From positions 13,898 through 77,897 of the forward strand of contig UQER01000014.1 in NCBI GenBank assembly GCA_900540205.1: a stretch of DNA of 64,000 nt, written 5' to 3'. The DNA is from an uncultured Porphyromonadaceae bacterium. Its GTDB lineage: Bacteria; Bacteroidota; Bacteroidia; Bacteroidales; Muribaculaceae. The position numbers and the translations under genes were made by a program. The number at the start of each line of letters is the position of its first letter. The stretch's first letter is position 1. A model generated the notes under the pieces. That model was not told where the DNA came from. It saw only the letters and a list, made by a program, of their open reading frames with translations, and did not search any database. Positions 17,817 to 26,301 of this stretch are shown in pieces.

Positions 17817-19544
17817 TCAATCGAAGAGGAGCATCTGGGCCGGATTGTCGGGCAGTTGCTTCCGCACAGGTGCCTTGTAGCCGAACTCGGGATTGTCATT
17901 GTCGGCATCGGCCTTAGTTTTCTGCGGTGGCGGAGTGGCTATGAGCCAGTCGGTGTCCTCAATGGATTCGTCGATGGCAGAGATTGCTGTTGTTTTCTCT
18001 TTGCCCCGGTTCCGTTTCACCTTCTCGGCATCCGGCGTAGGACGCCCGTACTTCTGTGCGGGTTCCACAAATTCAGGCTCCTCCGAGAGGCCGGCACCCA
18101 GAGGCGGCTCCTGATCTTCTTCAGGTTCCTCCTTGATGAACCGTTTGAGCCGTTCTATCTCGGCCCGCAGACCACTCTGGCTCTGGGCATGTTCGTAGAC
18201 ATTGTTCTCGATTGTCTTGCGCAGACTGTCGGTCAGCTCCTCCAGATGGTGGATTGTGCCGTCCTTTTTCTGCAACGTCGAAGCATATTCGGCATTTTCA
18301 AGTTCAAGCTGCTGCACACGTTCGCGTGTCTTGAGCAGTTCGTCCTTCTGCTTGCGCAGAAACGTCTCGTTGTTCTTTCTTGCATCCTCCAGACGGGTGA
18401 GCTGCAAATGCATCTCCTCCACGACCGCCAGATTGCCGTTGGCCTCATTGAGGTCGTTACGGCATTTGTCAAGTTCCGCCTGAATGGCCGTACGTTCGGA
18501 CTGGGTGAGGCGCAGCTGCTCCTGGAGCGACTCATGCTCGGCACGCAGACGTCCGAGCTGGCTGTTTAGGTCGGTAAGCATGGCATCGCCGAGGTTATCC
18601 TTGGCACGCGACTGTTCAAGCGCAGTGCGCAGATTCTCCACCTCTTTCTGCAGGTCGTTCCGCAAAGCCTCCTCCTTGCCGAGCGAGGCATGGAACGCAT
18701 CAGCCTCATCCGCCTTGGCCTGCTTTTCATCCAAAGCTTTCTTGAGATCAGCCTCTTTGGTTTCCACCAACGTGCGGGCCTCGTTCAGCGCCTGGCGCAA
18801 CGATTCGGTTTCCGCATCGGCCGTGTCAAGCTTTGCTGTAAGCTCGTTTATTTTCAGCACCAGCTGCTTCTGCGCTTCGCCGTCGGGCGAAATATCGGCA
18901 CCGAGCACCGCACTCACGCGGAGTTTGTTGGCCATGCTCTTGTTCTCAAGCGAAAGCTGTTCGTTCTCGGCCTCCGCCTTGGCCAGCTGCGTCTCGAGGT
19001 CGCGCACTCGTTCTCCGAGGGCGCGTTTCTGACGTTCGGCGCTGAGCTGCTGCTTTTTCGACTCGCTGCTTTCGTCCTTCTCCTTCTGCACCTTGGCGCG
19101 GGCATCGTCCACCTGCTGCTGGAGGTTGCTGCGTTCAGATGCCCAGTGAGCATTGCAACGCTCGCGCGCATCATCGGCCAGACGCTGCAGATACTGCTTC
19201 ATGGATTCATCAAGAGCATTATACAGGATGTCGCGCTGCTTCTGCTCGTCGGCGCTGTCGCGCAGGAATGGAGGCAGCGATTCATTGAACACCCTTACCA
19301 CTGTCTCGAATATCTGCGACGGCAACACGGCTGCGGATGGCGCAGCACCGTCGGACACAGCCTGATCCTTCGGGCTGTTCTGCATGGCATTATGCTGTTC
19401 AGGAGTCTCGGCCGGGGCAGCCGACGCTGTGTCGGCATGCCGGTTCAAAGGCACCACCGTGGCGTCGATACCCTCCAGTTCCTCTTCGTCAAGCTCATCG
19501 CCCCCGAATCCGAACGCTCTCTTTAAGGTACGTAAAAATGACAT
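17817..19544 (-). CDS. long coiled-coil protein, function unknown
   Basis: 575 aa from the start MSFLRTLKRAFGFGG (19544), preferred because the 30 codons upstream have the character of leader DNA and cover the likely 5' untranslated region. A short basic N-terminal amphipathic segment is followed by an acidic stretch, then roughly residues 95-450 of near-continuous heptad-like coiled coil rich in E, K, Q, L and A. The C-terminal 110 residues are low-complexity and charged, ending PAQMLLFD. No signal peptide, so cytoplasmic; the amphipathic start could bind membrane. It precedes dpp4 by 23 bp. Confidence 0.75.
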   Translation of the reverse strand: MSFLRTLKRAFGFGGDELDEEELEGIDATVVPLNRHADTASAAPAETPEQHNAMQNSPKDQAVSDGAAPSAAVLPSQIFETVVRVFNESLPPFLRDSADEQKQRDILYNALDESMKQYLQRLADDARERCNAHWASERSNLQQQVDDARAKVQKEKDESSESKKQQLSAERQKRALGERVRDLETQLAKAEAENEQLSLENKSMANKLRVSAVLGADISPDGEAQKQLVLKINELTAKLDTADAETESLRQALNEARTLVETKEADLKKALDEKQAKADEADAFHASLGKEEALRNDLQKEVENLRTALEQSRAKDNLGDAMLTDLNSQLGRLRAEHESLQEQLRLTQSERTAIQAELDKCRNDLNEANGNLAVVEEMHLQLTRLEDARKNNETFLRKQKDELLKTRERVQQLELENAEYASTLQKKDGTIHHLEELTDSLRKTIENNVYEHAQSQSGLRAEIERLKRFIKEEPEEDQEPPLGAGLSEEPEFVEPAQKYGRPTPDAEKVKRNRGKEKTTAISAIDESIEDTDWLIATPPPQKTKADADNDNPEFGYKAPVRKQLPDNPAQMLLFD

Positions 19545-19645
19545 CTGATGAATTTTCAGGTAAGGTGGAAATACGTGTCGCGGTAAAAACGAAGTTGTCC
19601 TGATGCCGTCCTGCCGCCATCGATTTCCATGCATATATCAGACTA

Positions 19646-19653
19646 CAAATTTA
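19646..19653 (-). promoter_or_regulatory. -7 box upstream of the coiled-coil gene
   Basis: TAAATTTG on the minus strand fits TAnnTTTG, about 100 bp before the start at 19544. No clear -33 element. Confidence 0.4.
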
Positions 19654-19749
19654 ATCAAATTTCATAAATTACCACCTTTCAGGTCAACTTATCTATCCCT
19701 TCGCAAGCATATTCCTGACATTTTTATGGCCGGGACACCCGCAAAGCTT

Positions 19750-19805
19750 AAAAAAGGACGGAGACGGCACCCGGACCATCCGGCGTGTCGTCTCCGTTTA
19801 TTTCT
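19750..19805 (-). terminator. terminator of the nfeD-SPFH operon
   Basis: A 13-bp stem (19758-19770 with 19785-19797, one G-U) is followed on the minus strand by CCTTTTTTAAG. It lies 55 bp after the SPFH stop; the plus side is also T-rich. It and the -7 box at 19646 are all I see in the 316-bp gap 19545-19860. Confidence 0.8.
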
Positions 19806-19860
19806 TTTCCGCCGCCACGGCAGCCCGTGTCCGGAGTGGATAGCGGCACATCAGCTGCTG

Positions 19861-20847
19861 TCAGTTCTGCGCGGGCGAAAAAAGCGTCTTTATCGACCCA
19901 AGAGAACTGAGGATACCCGATGCCTCGTAAGGGATATAGACTGTCTTGTTATCGGCACCCGTAGTCATTTCGCGGAGTGTCTCGATATATTTCACCGCGA
20001 GCATATAAGTGGCGGGATCGGTCTTGGTTTCCTTTATCGCCTCGGCGATGCGGGCAATGGCCTCGGCTTCGGCCTGCGCTGTGAGCACCTTGGCCCGTGC
20101 CTCACCTTCGGCACGCAGAATCTCGGCCTCCTTGATGGCGGATGCCTGATTGATCTGCGACTGCTTGTCGCCTTCCGACAGCAATATGGCAGATGTCTTC
20201 TGGCCCTCGGCATTCAGGATTTCGGCGCGACGGTTTCGCTCGGCCTGCATCTGTTTTTCCATCGCCTCACGCACGCTTTTCGGAGGTGTGATGTCCTGCA
20301 GTTCCACACGGTTCACTTTCACACCCCATTTGTTGGTGACTTCGTCGAGAATCACCTGCAGACGCGAGTTGATGGTGTCGCGCGACGTCAGGGTCTGGTC
20401 GAGTTCAAGCTCGCCGATCACGTTACGCAGCGATGTCTGCGTAAGTTTTTCCAGCGCATTGGGCAGATTGTCAATCTCATAAACAGCCTTCTTGGCGTCA
20501 ACGATCTGGAAATAGAGCAATGCGTTGATTTCAGTCGTCACATTGTCCTTGGTAATCACCTGTTGGGCGGGAAAATCATACACCTGCTCGCGCAAGTCGA
20601 TAGATGAAGAGGATGTGACAGTCACTATAGTGCGGCCATTGACCATTGTCTCCACACGGCGTGTGTACACCACCTTGGGTTTGTCAATGAAAGGCCATAT
20701 GATGTTCAGGCCCGGGCTAAGCACACTGTGGAACCGTCCGAGGCGTTCTATCACACGTGTTTCAGACTGCGGTACAATCTTTACGCCGGCCGATACCACA
20801 ATCAGCACCACCAGCACAAGTACCCCCAGAAAAATGTAAGTTTCCAT
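19861..20847 (-). CDS. SPFH/band 7 membrane protein (stomatin/QmcA-like)
   Basis: 328 aa from METYIFLGVLVLVVLIVVSAG (20847), a single N-terminal membrane anchor; 15 codons further upstream are unlike the family. The SPFH domain begins KIVPQSETRVIERLGRFHSVLSPG and runs to about residue 190. It is followed by the Ala/Glu-rich coiled coil typical of prohibitin/stomatin oligomers (AEAEAIARIAEAIKE). These proteins form ring-like membrane assemblies and organise membrane microdomains or regulate proteases. It follows the NfeD-like gene, its usual partner, by 92 bp. Confidence 0.92.
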   Translation of the reverse strand: METYIFLGVLVLVVLIVVSAGVKIVPQSETRVIERLGRFHSVLSPGLNIIWPFIDKPKVVYTRRVETMVNGRTIVTVTSSSSIDLREQVYDFPAQQVITKDNVTTEINALLYFQIVDAKKAVYEIDNLPNALEKLTQTSLRNVIGELELDQTLTSRDTINSRLQVILDEVTNKWGVKVNRVELQDITPPKSVREAMEKQMQAERNRRAEILNAEGQKTSAILLSEGDKQSQINQASAIKEAEILRAEGEARAKVLTAQAEAEAIARIAEAIKETKTDPATYMLAVKYIETLREMTTGADNKTVYIPYEASGILSSLGSIKTLFSPAQN

Positions 20848-20939
20848 AATTTGAATTTTTAATGCGTCCGAGCAGCCGGACACCGGTGACAATAATTGAT
20901 TTCAGGACAACGGCCGGTTTCAGCGGCCGGAAGCGATTT

Positions 20940-21383
20940 TCAACATGGACGCACAAGCAGAATGATGCTGTCGTAGCCCACCACCTTCACCTGCATGCCA
21001 CGTGCGAGCGGCGCTCCGTCGGCACTGCGGATCTGCCAGTTGTCGCCGTCGATGCGTGCTCTTCCCGGCTCGCTTTCTCCCGTGAAAGGTTTGGTAACCT
21101 CGGCAATCCGCCCTATCAGCGCATTCATGTTGCTGTTATATGCCTCACGGTCGCGGTGACGGCGGGCATGCAATCTGTTGACCAACGGTGCAATGAATAT
21201 GAAGGCCAGAATGACGCCGGCCACAAGCCCTATCACTTGAGCGACAATCCCGAATCCCAGCAGAGCCAGTATCGAGGCGATAAAACATCCGACAGCCATG
21301 CAGAGGGTGGCCACAACGTTGCTGAGCAGTTCAATGATGAGCAACACTGCGGTTGCTATCAGCCATATAATCCAGAGTTCCAT
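20940..21383 (-). CDS. NfeD-like membrane protein with OB-fold domain
   Basis: 147 aa from the ATG at 21383; a GTG six bases upstream is also in frame. Two or three membrane helices occupy residues 1-70, and the C-terminal 70 residues form the soluble OB-fold typical of NfeD (IGRIAEVTKPF, GRARIDGDNWQIRSADGAPLARGMQVKVVGYD). NfeD proteins are nearly always paired with an SPFH protein, as here, and are thought to stabilise or modulate its assembly. Confidence 0.88.
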   Translation of the reverse strand: MELWIIWLIATAVLLIIELLSNVVATLCMAVGCFIASILALLGFGIVAQVIGLVAGVILAFIFIAPLVNRLHARRHRDREAYNSNMNALIGRIAEVTKPFTGESEPGRARIDGDNWQIRSADGAPLARGMQVKVVGYDSIILLVRPC

Positions 21384-21445
21384 ATCCACAAATCTACAAA
21401 TAATTATCTTATTCTCAAAATTGATTGAGCCACGTTGCCATCAAG

Positions 21446-21489
21446 CCAACCGGCCGCTGAATGCCTGCAGGCATTCAGCGGCCGGTTGG
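21446..21489. repeat. 44-bp perfect palindrome
   Basis: Every base from 21446 to 21489 pairs with its mirror position around the centre 21467/21468 (inner core CTGCAG, outer arm CCAACCGGCC). It lies between the ferredoxin gene stop (21531) and the nfeD start. The plus side is followed by TGTTTTAACG; the minus side has no U-run. It may be a terminator for the ferredoxin gene or a protein-binding or structural site. Confidence 0.8.
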
Positions 21490-21530
21490 TGTTTTAACGA
21501 GTGCAAGTAATAAGGTGCCATGCGTGCACA

Positions 21531-22211
21531 TCAAGATTTCATCTTGGGCACTTTCAGCGGACAGCCCAAAACACAGCGCCCACATTTCAGGCAATCGGAA
21601 TGAAGAAAACCGTCCGCGTCATTTCTGCTCTCATAAGGCTTCAGTTGCATCGGACACACTGCCGAGCACTGTTTGCAGCGGGTTGTGCATCGTTCGCCAA
21701 CAAAAATGCGCCGATAGTCGTCGGGGAGTTTCGCACGGCCGGGCGTAACCCACGACGAAAGGGTACCCATCGGACAGAACGAACACCATGTGCGGGGCGC
21801 ATACACAAATGCAAGCGTCACGCCCACTATTGTTGTGATCAAAATAATGGTCCAGAACACACGTCCCATTGCATTCCAGTCACCCCATGCCCGGTACATC
21901 TGTATGCCGAACATTGTAAAGATAAACATCACCATGAATACCCGGAATGCCTTTGTGCGCACAAACGGCGGGATAGGCCGGTGAGGCGAGAACCGCGCCA
22001 GAACATTATCGTAGAAGTTACCTCGCGGACAGGCGTTGCCGCACCACCAGCGCCCTTTGCGCACAGCGAATGCAACCGGGGCAATCATACAGATTACGGC
22101 AAGAAAGCCGATCACCGGATAAAAGTAACCGATTGCCAGATACGCCAGAATAATCCAATATAACGGGAAGCCTTTAAGAGGCAAGGAACGGAAAAACTGC
22201 TTGTTGGCCAT
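21531..22211 (-). CDS. membrane-bound 4Fe-4S ferredoxin-like protein (NapH/YccM type)
   Basis: 226 aa. About four hydrophobic segments (roughly 16-50, 88-105, 120-140) enclose two short cysteine motifs, WWCGNACPRG and WCSFCPMG, typical of polyferredoxins of the NapH/NosR/CcoG group. The C-terminal cytoplasmic part holds two 4Fe-4S clusters: CTTRCKQCSAVCP and CLKCGRCVLGCP. It probably passes electrons across or along the inner membrane. No reductase partner is adjacent, so its acceptor is unknown. Confidence 0.85.
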   Translation of the reverse strand: MANKQFFRSLPLKGFPLYWIILAYLAIGYFYPVIGFLAVICMIAPVAFAVRKGRWWCGNACPRGNFYDNVLARFSPHRPIPPFVRTKAFRVFMVMFIFTMFGIQMYRAWGDWNAMGRVFWTIILITTIVGVTLAFVYAPRTWCSFCPMGTLSSWVTPGRAKLPDDYRRIFVGERCTTRCKQCSAVCPMQLKPYESRNDADGFLHSDCLKCGRCVLGCPLKVPKMKS

Positions 22212-22281
22212 ATGCCTTTTCTATGTTTAAGTTTAAAAGCTGCAGTGCCGGGCCAGCCGGCGGCATCGACACCGTTGCATA

Positions 22282-22324
22282 AGAGAAAAAATGAGGCTGC
22301 GCCTATTTATCTGACACAGCCTCA
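22282..22324 (-). terminator. terminator of pfp
   Basis: On the minus strand an 8-bp TGAGGCTG/CAGCCTCA stem (22317-22324 with 22292-22299) is followed by TTTTTTCTCTT. It lies about 140 bp after the pfp stop and before the ferredoxin gene. Confidence 0.75.
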
Positions 22325-22465
22325 ATGTGAGAACCTATTGAAGGTGCTGCAGAATCCCGGTGAATACCCTTACGTTTGGGGGTAATTACGGGTTCTGCGA
22401 CATCCTGCGGTATATTTCGATTTAATTCACAACCAGACAGCCTTAAGCCGTCAAGCCGGCGAACG

Positions 22466-24115
22466 TCACTTGCTCTGGTGCTCGTATTTCAGAGTGAGGG
22501 TCGGCTGGTCGCACACTTCTGCCGGACCGAAATACTGGATGGGGCCGGGATATACGTAGCATGTGTTCTCAGCCCATTCCTGACGCTGCGAAGCGAACTT
22601 GAGGAAGGGTGCGCCATCCAGATTTACAAGAGCCTTCTGGATAACGGGCTTCATTTCGCCGTGACGGCGCTCCATGTTCATCATCATGGTGATGGGGATA
22701 CCGCCGGCAACCCACTGCACGGAAGGACGGGTGAGGTTGCGCACGCTCGACATGTAGCCTGTCACACCGGCACGGATGAGGCATGCGGCGTTGAAACCGA
22801 GGGCGTAGCAGTAGTCGGCATCGAAGTTCGAGGGGTCTGCGCAGCGGCCTTCATAACCGAAGAAGTGGTGCTGGGCAGCGAATTTGCCGTTGTATTTGCC
22901 CTCTTTCTTAAGCTCTGCAAGGCGTTTGCCCACCATTTCGGATAGGAGCTTCTCTGTTTCGATAAGCGAAACCTGAACGTTGCCGTGGGGGTCGCGGTCG
23001 AGGCTGAGCTGACGTGCCACTCCGTGGGGAAGCGCTGCATAGGCTGCTGCATTTTCGGCGCTGAGGTGGTCGATGATGTACTGACGCTGCTCAGCTGCGG
23101 GAACTGCTGCGAATTCTTCGGCGTTCTTGGCAAGGAGGTCGTTAAGCTCGGCGATGAGACGCTTGATGGCGGGGATGAACTCGATGAGGCCTTCGGGGAT
23201 GAGCACGATACCGAAGTTCATGCCCTTCTCGGCGCGGCGCACAACAACATCGGCAATCTGGTCGACAACCTGACCGAGTGTCATGTCCTTTGCCTCAACT
23301 TCTTCCGAGATGATGCAGACGTTGGGCTGGCACTGCAGGGCGCACTCAAGCGCGATGTGGCTGGCCGAACGGCCCATGAGTTTGATGAAGTGATAATATT
23401 TCTTTGCGGAGTTGCAGTCGCGCTGGATGTTGCCGATAACCTCGGAATAAACCTTGGTTGCGGTGTCGAAACCGAACGAGGTCTCGATCACGTCGTTCTT
23501 GAGGTCGCCGTCGATGGTCTTGGGACAACCGATCACCTGAACGCCGGCATTGATGCTCTTGTAGTATTCGGCAAGCACAGCGGCATTGGTGTTGGAATCA
23601 TCACCGCCGATGATGACGAGAGCCTTGATGTCAAGTTCCTTGAGGATTTCCAGACCCTTGTCGAACTGCTCCTTGTTTTCAAGCTTTGTACGGCCGGAAC
23701 CGATGATGTCGAAACCGCCGGTATTGCGGTATTCGTCGATAATTGCCGAAGTCAGCTCCATGTACTTGTGGTCAACGAAGCCGCCGGGGCCCATGAGGAA
23801 ACCATAGAGACGGCTGTCGCGGTTGATTTTCTTGATACCGTCGAACAGACCGCAGATTACATTGTGTCCGCCGGGTGCCTGGCCGCCCGAAAGGATAACG
23901 CCCACATTCATGGGCTTCGAGGGCTGACCGGCAGAAGCTTTCTCAAACTTCAGCTCGGGAAGTCCGTAAGTGTTGGGGAAAAGAGCCTTGATGGCGTCCT
24001 GGTCGGCAACAGACTCGGTGGCATGGCCTTCAACGGCTTTTACCGCACCGGTCAGTACAATGGGCAGCTTGGGCTGATAGGCTGCGCGGGCTTTTTGCAA
24101 AGCGCTTTTTTTCAT
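22466..24115 (-). CDS. pfp: pyrophosphate-dependent 6-phosphofructokinase
   Basis: Reversibly phosphorylates fructose 6-phosphate with pyrophosphate, replacing or supplementing ATP-PFK in glycolysis. The 549-aa product belongs to the long PPi-PFK clade (similar in size to Borrelia and plant beta forms). GGDDSNTNA at 170-178 carries the Asp in place of the Gly of ATP enzymes, and PKTIDGDLKND at 198-208 carries the PPi-type Lys. MGRSASHIALECAL follows. A -7 box lies upstream and a terminator downstream, so it is probably its own unit. Confidence 0.95.
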   Translation of the reverse strand: MKKSALQKARAAYQPKLPIVLTGAVKAVEGHATESVADQDAIKALFPNTYGLPELKFEKASAGQPSKPMNVGVILSGGQAPGGHNVICGLFDGIKKINRDSRLYGFLMGPGGFVDHKYMELTSAIIDEYRNTGGFDIIGSGRTKLENKEQFDKGLEILKELDIKALVIIGGDDSNTNAAVLAEYYKSINAGVQVIGCPKTIDGDLKNDVIETSFGFDTATKVYSEVIGNIQRDCNSAKKYYHFIKLMGRSASHIALECALQCQPNVCIISEEVEAKDMTLGQVVDQIADVVVRRAEKGMNFGIVLIPEGLIEFIPAIKRLIAELNDLLAKNAEEFAAVPAAEQRQYIIDHLSAENAAAYAALPHGVARQLSLDRDPHGNVQVSLIETEKLLSEMVGKRLAELKKEGKYNGKFAAQHHFFGYEGRCADPSNFDADYCYALGFNAACLIRAGVTGYMSSVRNLTRPSVQWVAGGIPITMMMNMERRHGEMKPVIQKALVNLDGAPFLKFASQRQEWAENTCYVYPGPIQYFGPAEVCDQPTLTLKYEHQSK

Positions 24116-24178
24116 GTATGTACGTTTTTAGTTTATTGATTGATTCTGAATAATGCGGAAACCGCTTTTTTCCAACCG

Positions 24179-24186
24179 CAAAGGTA
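24179..24186 (-). promoter_or_regulatory. -7 box of the pfp promoter
   Basis: TACCTTTG on the minus strand, 63 bp before the pfp start, matches TAnnTTTG. No convincing -33 box. Confidence 0.55.
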
Positions 24187-24232
24187 CTGAATTTCGGCCG
24201 TTTCTAATTGTGAAAATTGGTTAATTACTTCG

Positions 24233-25006
24233 TCACAACGCATACAGCCGGCGAGCCGATGCCGTTGACACTTCCGCCACCGTTTCGAGCGGCACTCCAA
24301 GGGTGGCCGCCACCTGTGCGGCGATGGATGGAATCATGCTGCTGTCGTTGCGCTTGCCCCTGAACGGCACGGGCGCAAGATAAGGGGAATCGGTCTCAAG
24401 GATGATTCTTTCAAGCCCGATGGCGGGAAGCGTGTCGCGCAGACCGGAATTCTTGAAGGTCACGATGCCGTTGATGCCGAAATAAAAATCGCCTGTGCGG
24501 CGTATGCGCTCCACATCGGCGATGGTTCCACCGAAGCAATGAAAGGCTCCCGCGGGAATCTGCGGCAGCCCCGAAAGCACCTCAAGGGTCTCGTCAAGGC
24601 CGTCGCGGCAATGGATATTTATAGGCAATCCCAGACGCAGGGCCACGCGGCACTGCTCCTCGAACGCCCGCATCTGCGTTTCGCGGTTTTCGGGCGACTC
24701 ATGCAAATCGATACCAATCTCCCCCACTCCCACATACAGGCTCCGGTTCTCTTCGAGTTCGCGCGTTATCTGCGCCACGGCCCCGGCGGGATCGTCGGTG
24801 AGTTCGGTGGGATGCAACCCGGCAAACATGCGCAGGCTATCAGGAAACTGCGCTGCAAGCGCCTTTTGCGCCGGCAGCTCCGCAAGCGACGTGCCTGGCA
24901 GAATCATCATCTTCACACCTGCGGCAACGGCCTTTTCCACCATCTCGGCCGGATTCTCATAGGCCTCGTCGCTCAGATGCGTATGTGTATCTATAAATTC
25001 AATCAT
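24233..25006 (-). CDS. tatD: TatD family metal-dependent DNase
   Basis: 257-aa TIM-barrel hydrolase of the TatD family (3'-5' exonuclease activity shown for some members). Metal ligands are visible in FIDTHTHLSDEAY at the start, VGEIGIDLHESPENRETQ (Glu) in the middle, NIHCRDGLDE, FHCFGG and ILETDSPYLAPVPFRGKRN near the C-terminus. It starts 29 bp after the prenyl synthase stop on the same strand and is probably cotranscribed with it. Confidence 0.93.
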   Translation of the reverse strand: MIEFIDTHTHLSDEAYENPAEMVEKAVAAGVKMMILPGTSLAELPAQKALAAQFPDSLRMFAGLHPTELTDDPAGAVAQITRELEENRSLYVGVGEIGIDLHESPENRETQMRAFEEQCRVALRLGLPINIHCRDGLDETLEVLSGLPQIPAGAFHCFGGTIADVERIRRTGDFYFGINGIVTFKNSGLRDTLPAIGLERIILETDSPYLAPVPFRGKRNDSSMIPSIAAQVAATLGVPLETVAEVSTASARRLYAL

Positions 25007-25035
25007 TTCAAATCATTGCGGTTGACGGGCGGATT

Positions 25036-25995
25036 TCAATGGCTGCGGTTAACCGATTTCTGCGCAATTCCGGTAAAGAAATTTAGCGCAGCGGGCTGCA
25101 GACCTGCCTCGCCGAGGGCTTCGACGGCTTCGGCTGCGTAACGCTCAATCAGTGTGTGGGTGCGCGCCGGAAGGTCGAGTTCATCGTATATGGCGGTTAT
25201 CTCGCGCACTTTCAGATAGTCGGTAAGTTTTTTCGCCAGCACTTTCTTCATGTCGTCGGGGCGCTCGGCCATAGCCGTAATCCACAGCCATGTTTTCTTC
25301 TCGTTGATTATGTCGCCGCCGATCTCCTTGCCGAAAAGCGTGGGGTCGCCGTAAGTGTCGAGATAATCGTCCTGCAGCTGGAAAGCCAGCCCGAGGCGTT
25401 CGCCGTAGCGGTACATCGCCTCGCATCCGGCACGTGAGGCACCGGCGCGGAGCGCACCGATGGCACAGGCACAGGCAAGCAGCACCGAGGTTTTCAGCCT
25501 GATCATCTCCATATATTCATCCACCGACACGTCGGTGCGGCCCTCGAACTCCATGTCAAGCTGCTGGCCCTGATATATCTCCATGGCCGTGGTGTTGAAA
25601 AGCTCCAGGGTTGAGGCCAGGGCGCTGTCGTCGCCCTTCCCCATCAGCACAGACGCCATGGTCAGCATAGCGTCGCCCGAAAGGATGGCCGCCGAGCTGT
25701 TCCAGCGGCGGTGCACCGTGGGACGTCCGCGACGCACGTCGGCATTGTCCATCACATCGTCGTGAAGCAGTGTGAAGTTATGGAACATCTCTATTCCGAG
25801 AGCCTGCGGCATCACCTCCTGGGCATTTCCGCCGAACGCCTCGGCAGCCGCCATAAGCAGCACGGGGCGCAGGCGTTTGCCCCCGCCGTCGAGGGTGTAG
25901 CGTATCGGCTCATAGAGGCCGGGCGCCACTTTCGGATAGGTCAGGGAGGCAATCTCTTTCTCAATCAACTCGGAATATTGGTCAACAGTAAGCAT
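25036..25995 (-). CDS. polyprenyl (farnesyl/geranylgeranyl-type) diphosphate synthase
   Basis: 319-aa all-helical trans-prenyltransferase that condenses isopentenyl diphosphate with allylic diphosphates. The first Asp-rich motif is DDVMD at 79-83 in FHNFTLLHDDVMDNADVRRGRPTVH and the second is LQDDYLDTYGD. GGGKRLRP near residue 40 binds diphosphate. The chain length of the product cannot be fixed from sequence alone. It is divergent from the DUF4250-uvrD operon and leads tatD by 29 bp. Confidence 0.92.
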   Translation of the reverse strand: MLTVDQYSELIEKEIASLTYPKVAPGLYEPIRYTLDGGGKRLRPVLLMAAAEAFGGNAQEVMPQALGIEMFHNFTLLHDDVMDNADVRRGRPTVHRRWNSSAAILSGDAMLTMASVLMGKGDDSALASTLELFNTTAMEIYQGQQLDMEFEGRTDVSVDEYMEMIRLKTSVLLACACAIGALRAGASRAGCEAMYRYGERLGLAFQLQDDYLDTYGDPTLFGKEIGGDIINEKKTWLWITAMAERPDDMKKVLAKKLTDYLKVREITAIYDELDLPARTHTLIERYAAEAVEALGEAGLQPAALNFFTGIAQKSVNRSH

Positions 25996-26077
25996 ATGTT
26001 AGTAGTCTGATTTATTTTTCGGGCCGCGCCGCATGGATTCGGGCGGACTTGCACCAACAAAGTTAGCTATTTTTTCG

Positions 26078-26085
26078 TACCTTTG
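26078..26085 (+). promoter_or_regulatory. -7 box of the DUF4250-uvrD operon
   Basis: TACCTTTG fits TAnnTTTG, 21 bp before the DUF4250 start, giving a very short leader. No TTTG at the expected -33 position. Confidence 0.55.
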
Positions 26086-26106
26086 CCAATTAAATAGATT
26101 TTCCAC

Positions 26107-26292
26107 ATGATTTTCGATACCCTCCCCACCGACCCCATCATCCTGCTTGGAGTCATCAACACGAAACTGCGCGACGAGTATCCGTCGCTCGACGCACTGT
26201 GCGACGACCTTAACGTAACGCGCAACGAGATCGAATCAAAGCTCCTCACCGTGGGCTACACCTACGATTCAAAACTCAACAAGTTCGTGTGA
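26107..26292 (+). CDS. DUF4250 small protein
   Basis: 61-aa acidic protein (MIFDTLPTDPIILLGVINTKLRD) with the look of DUF4250: two short amphipathic helices, an LDALCDDLNVTRNEIESKL segment resembling a helix-turn-helix, and GYTYDSKLNKFV at the end. No signal peptide. Role unknown. It is the first gene of a plus-strand operon, ending nine bases before uvrD; a small helical protein ahead of a DNA helicase may be a nucleic-acid-binding partner, which is inference from position. Confidence 0.85.
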   Translation: MIFDTLPTDPIILLGVINTKLRDEYPSLDALCDDLNVTRNEIESKLLTVGYTYDSKLNKFV

Positions 26293-26301
26293 GCCTGCCC
26301 T

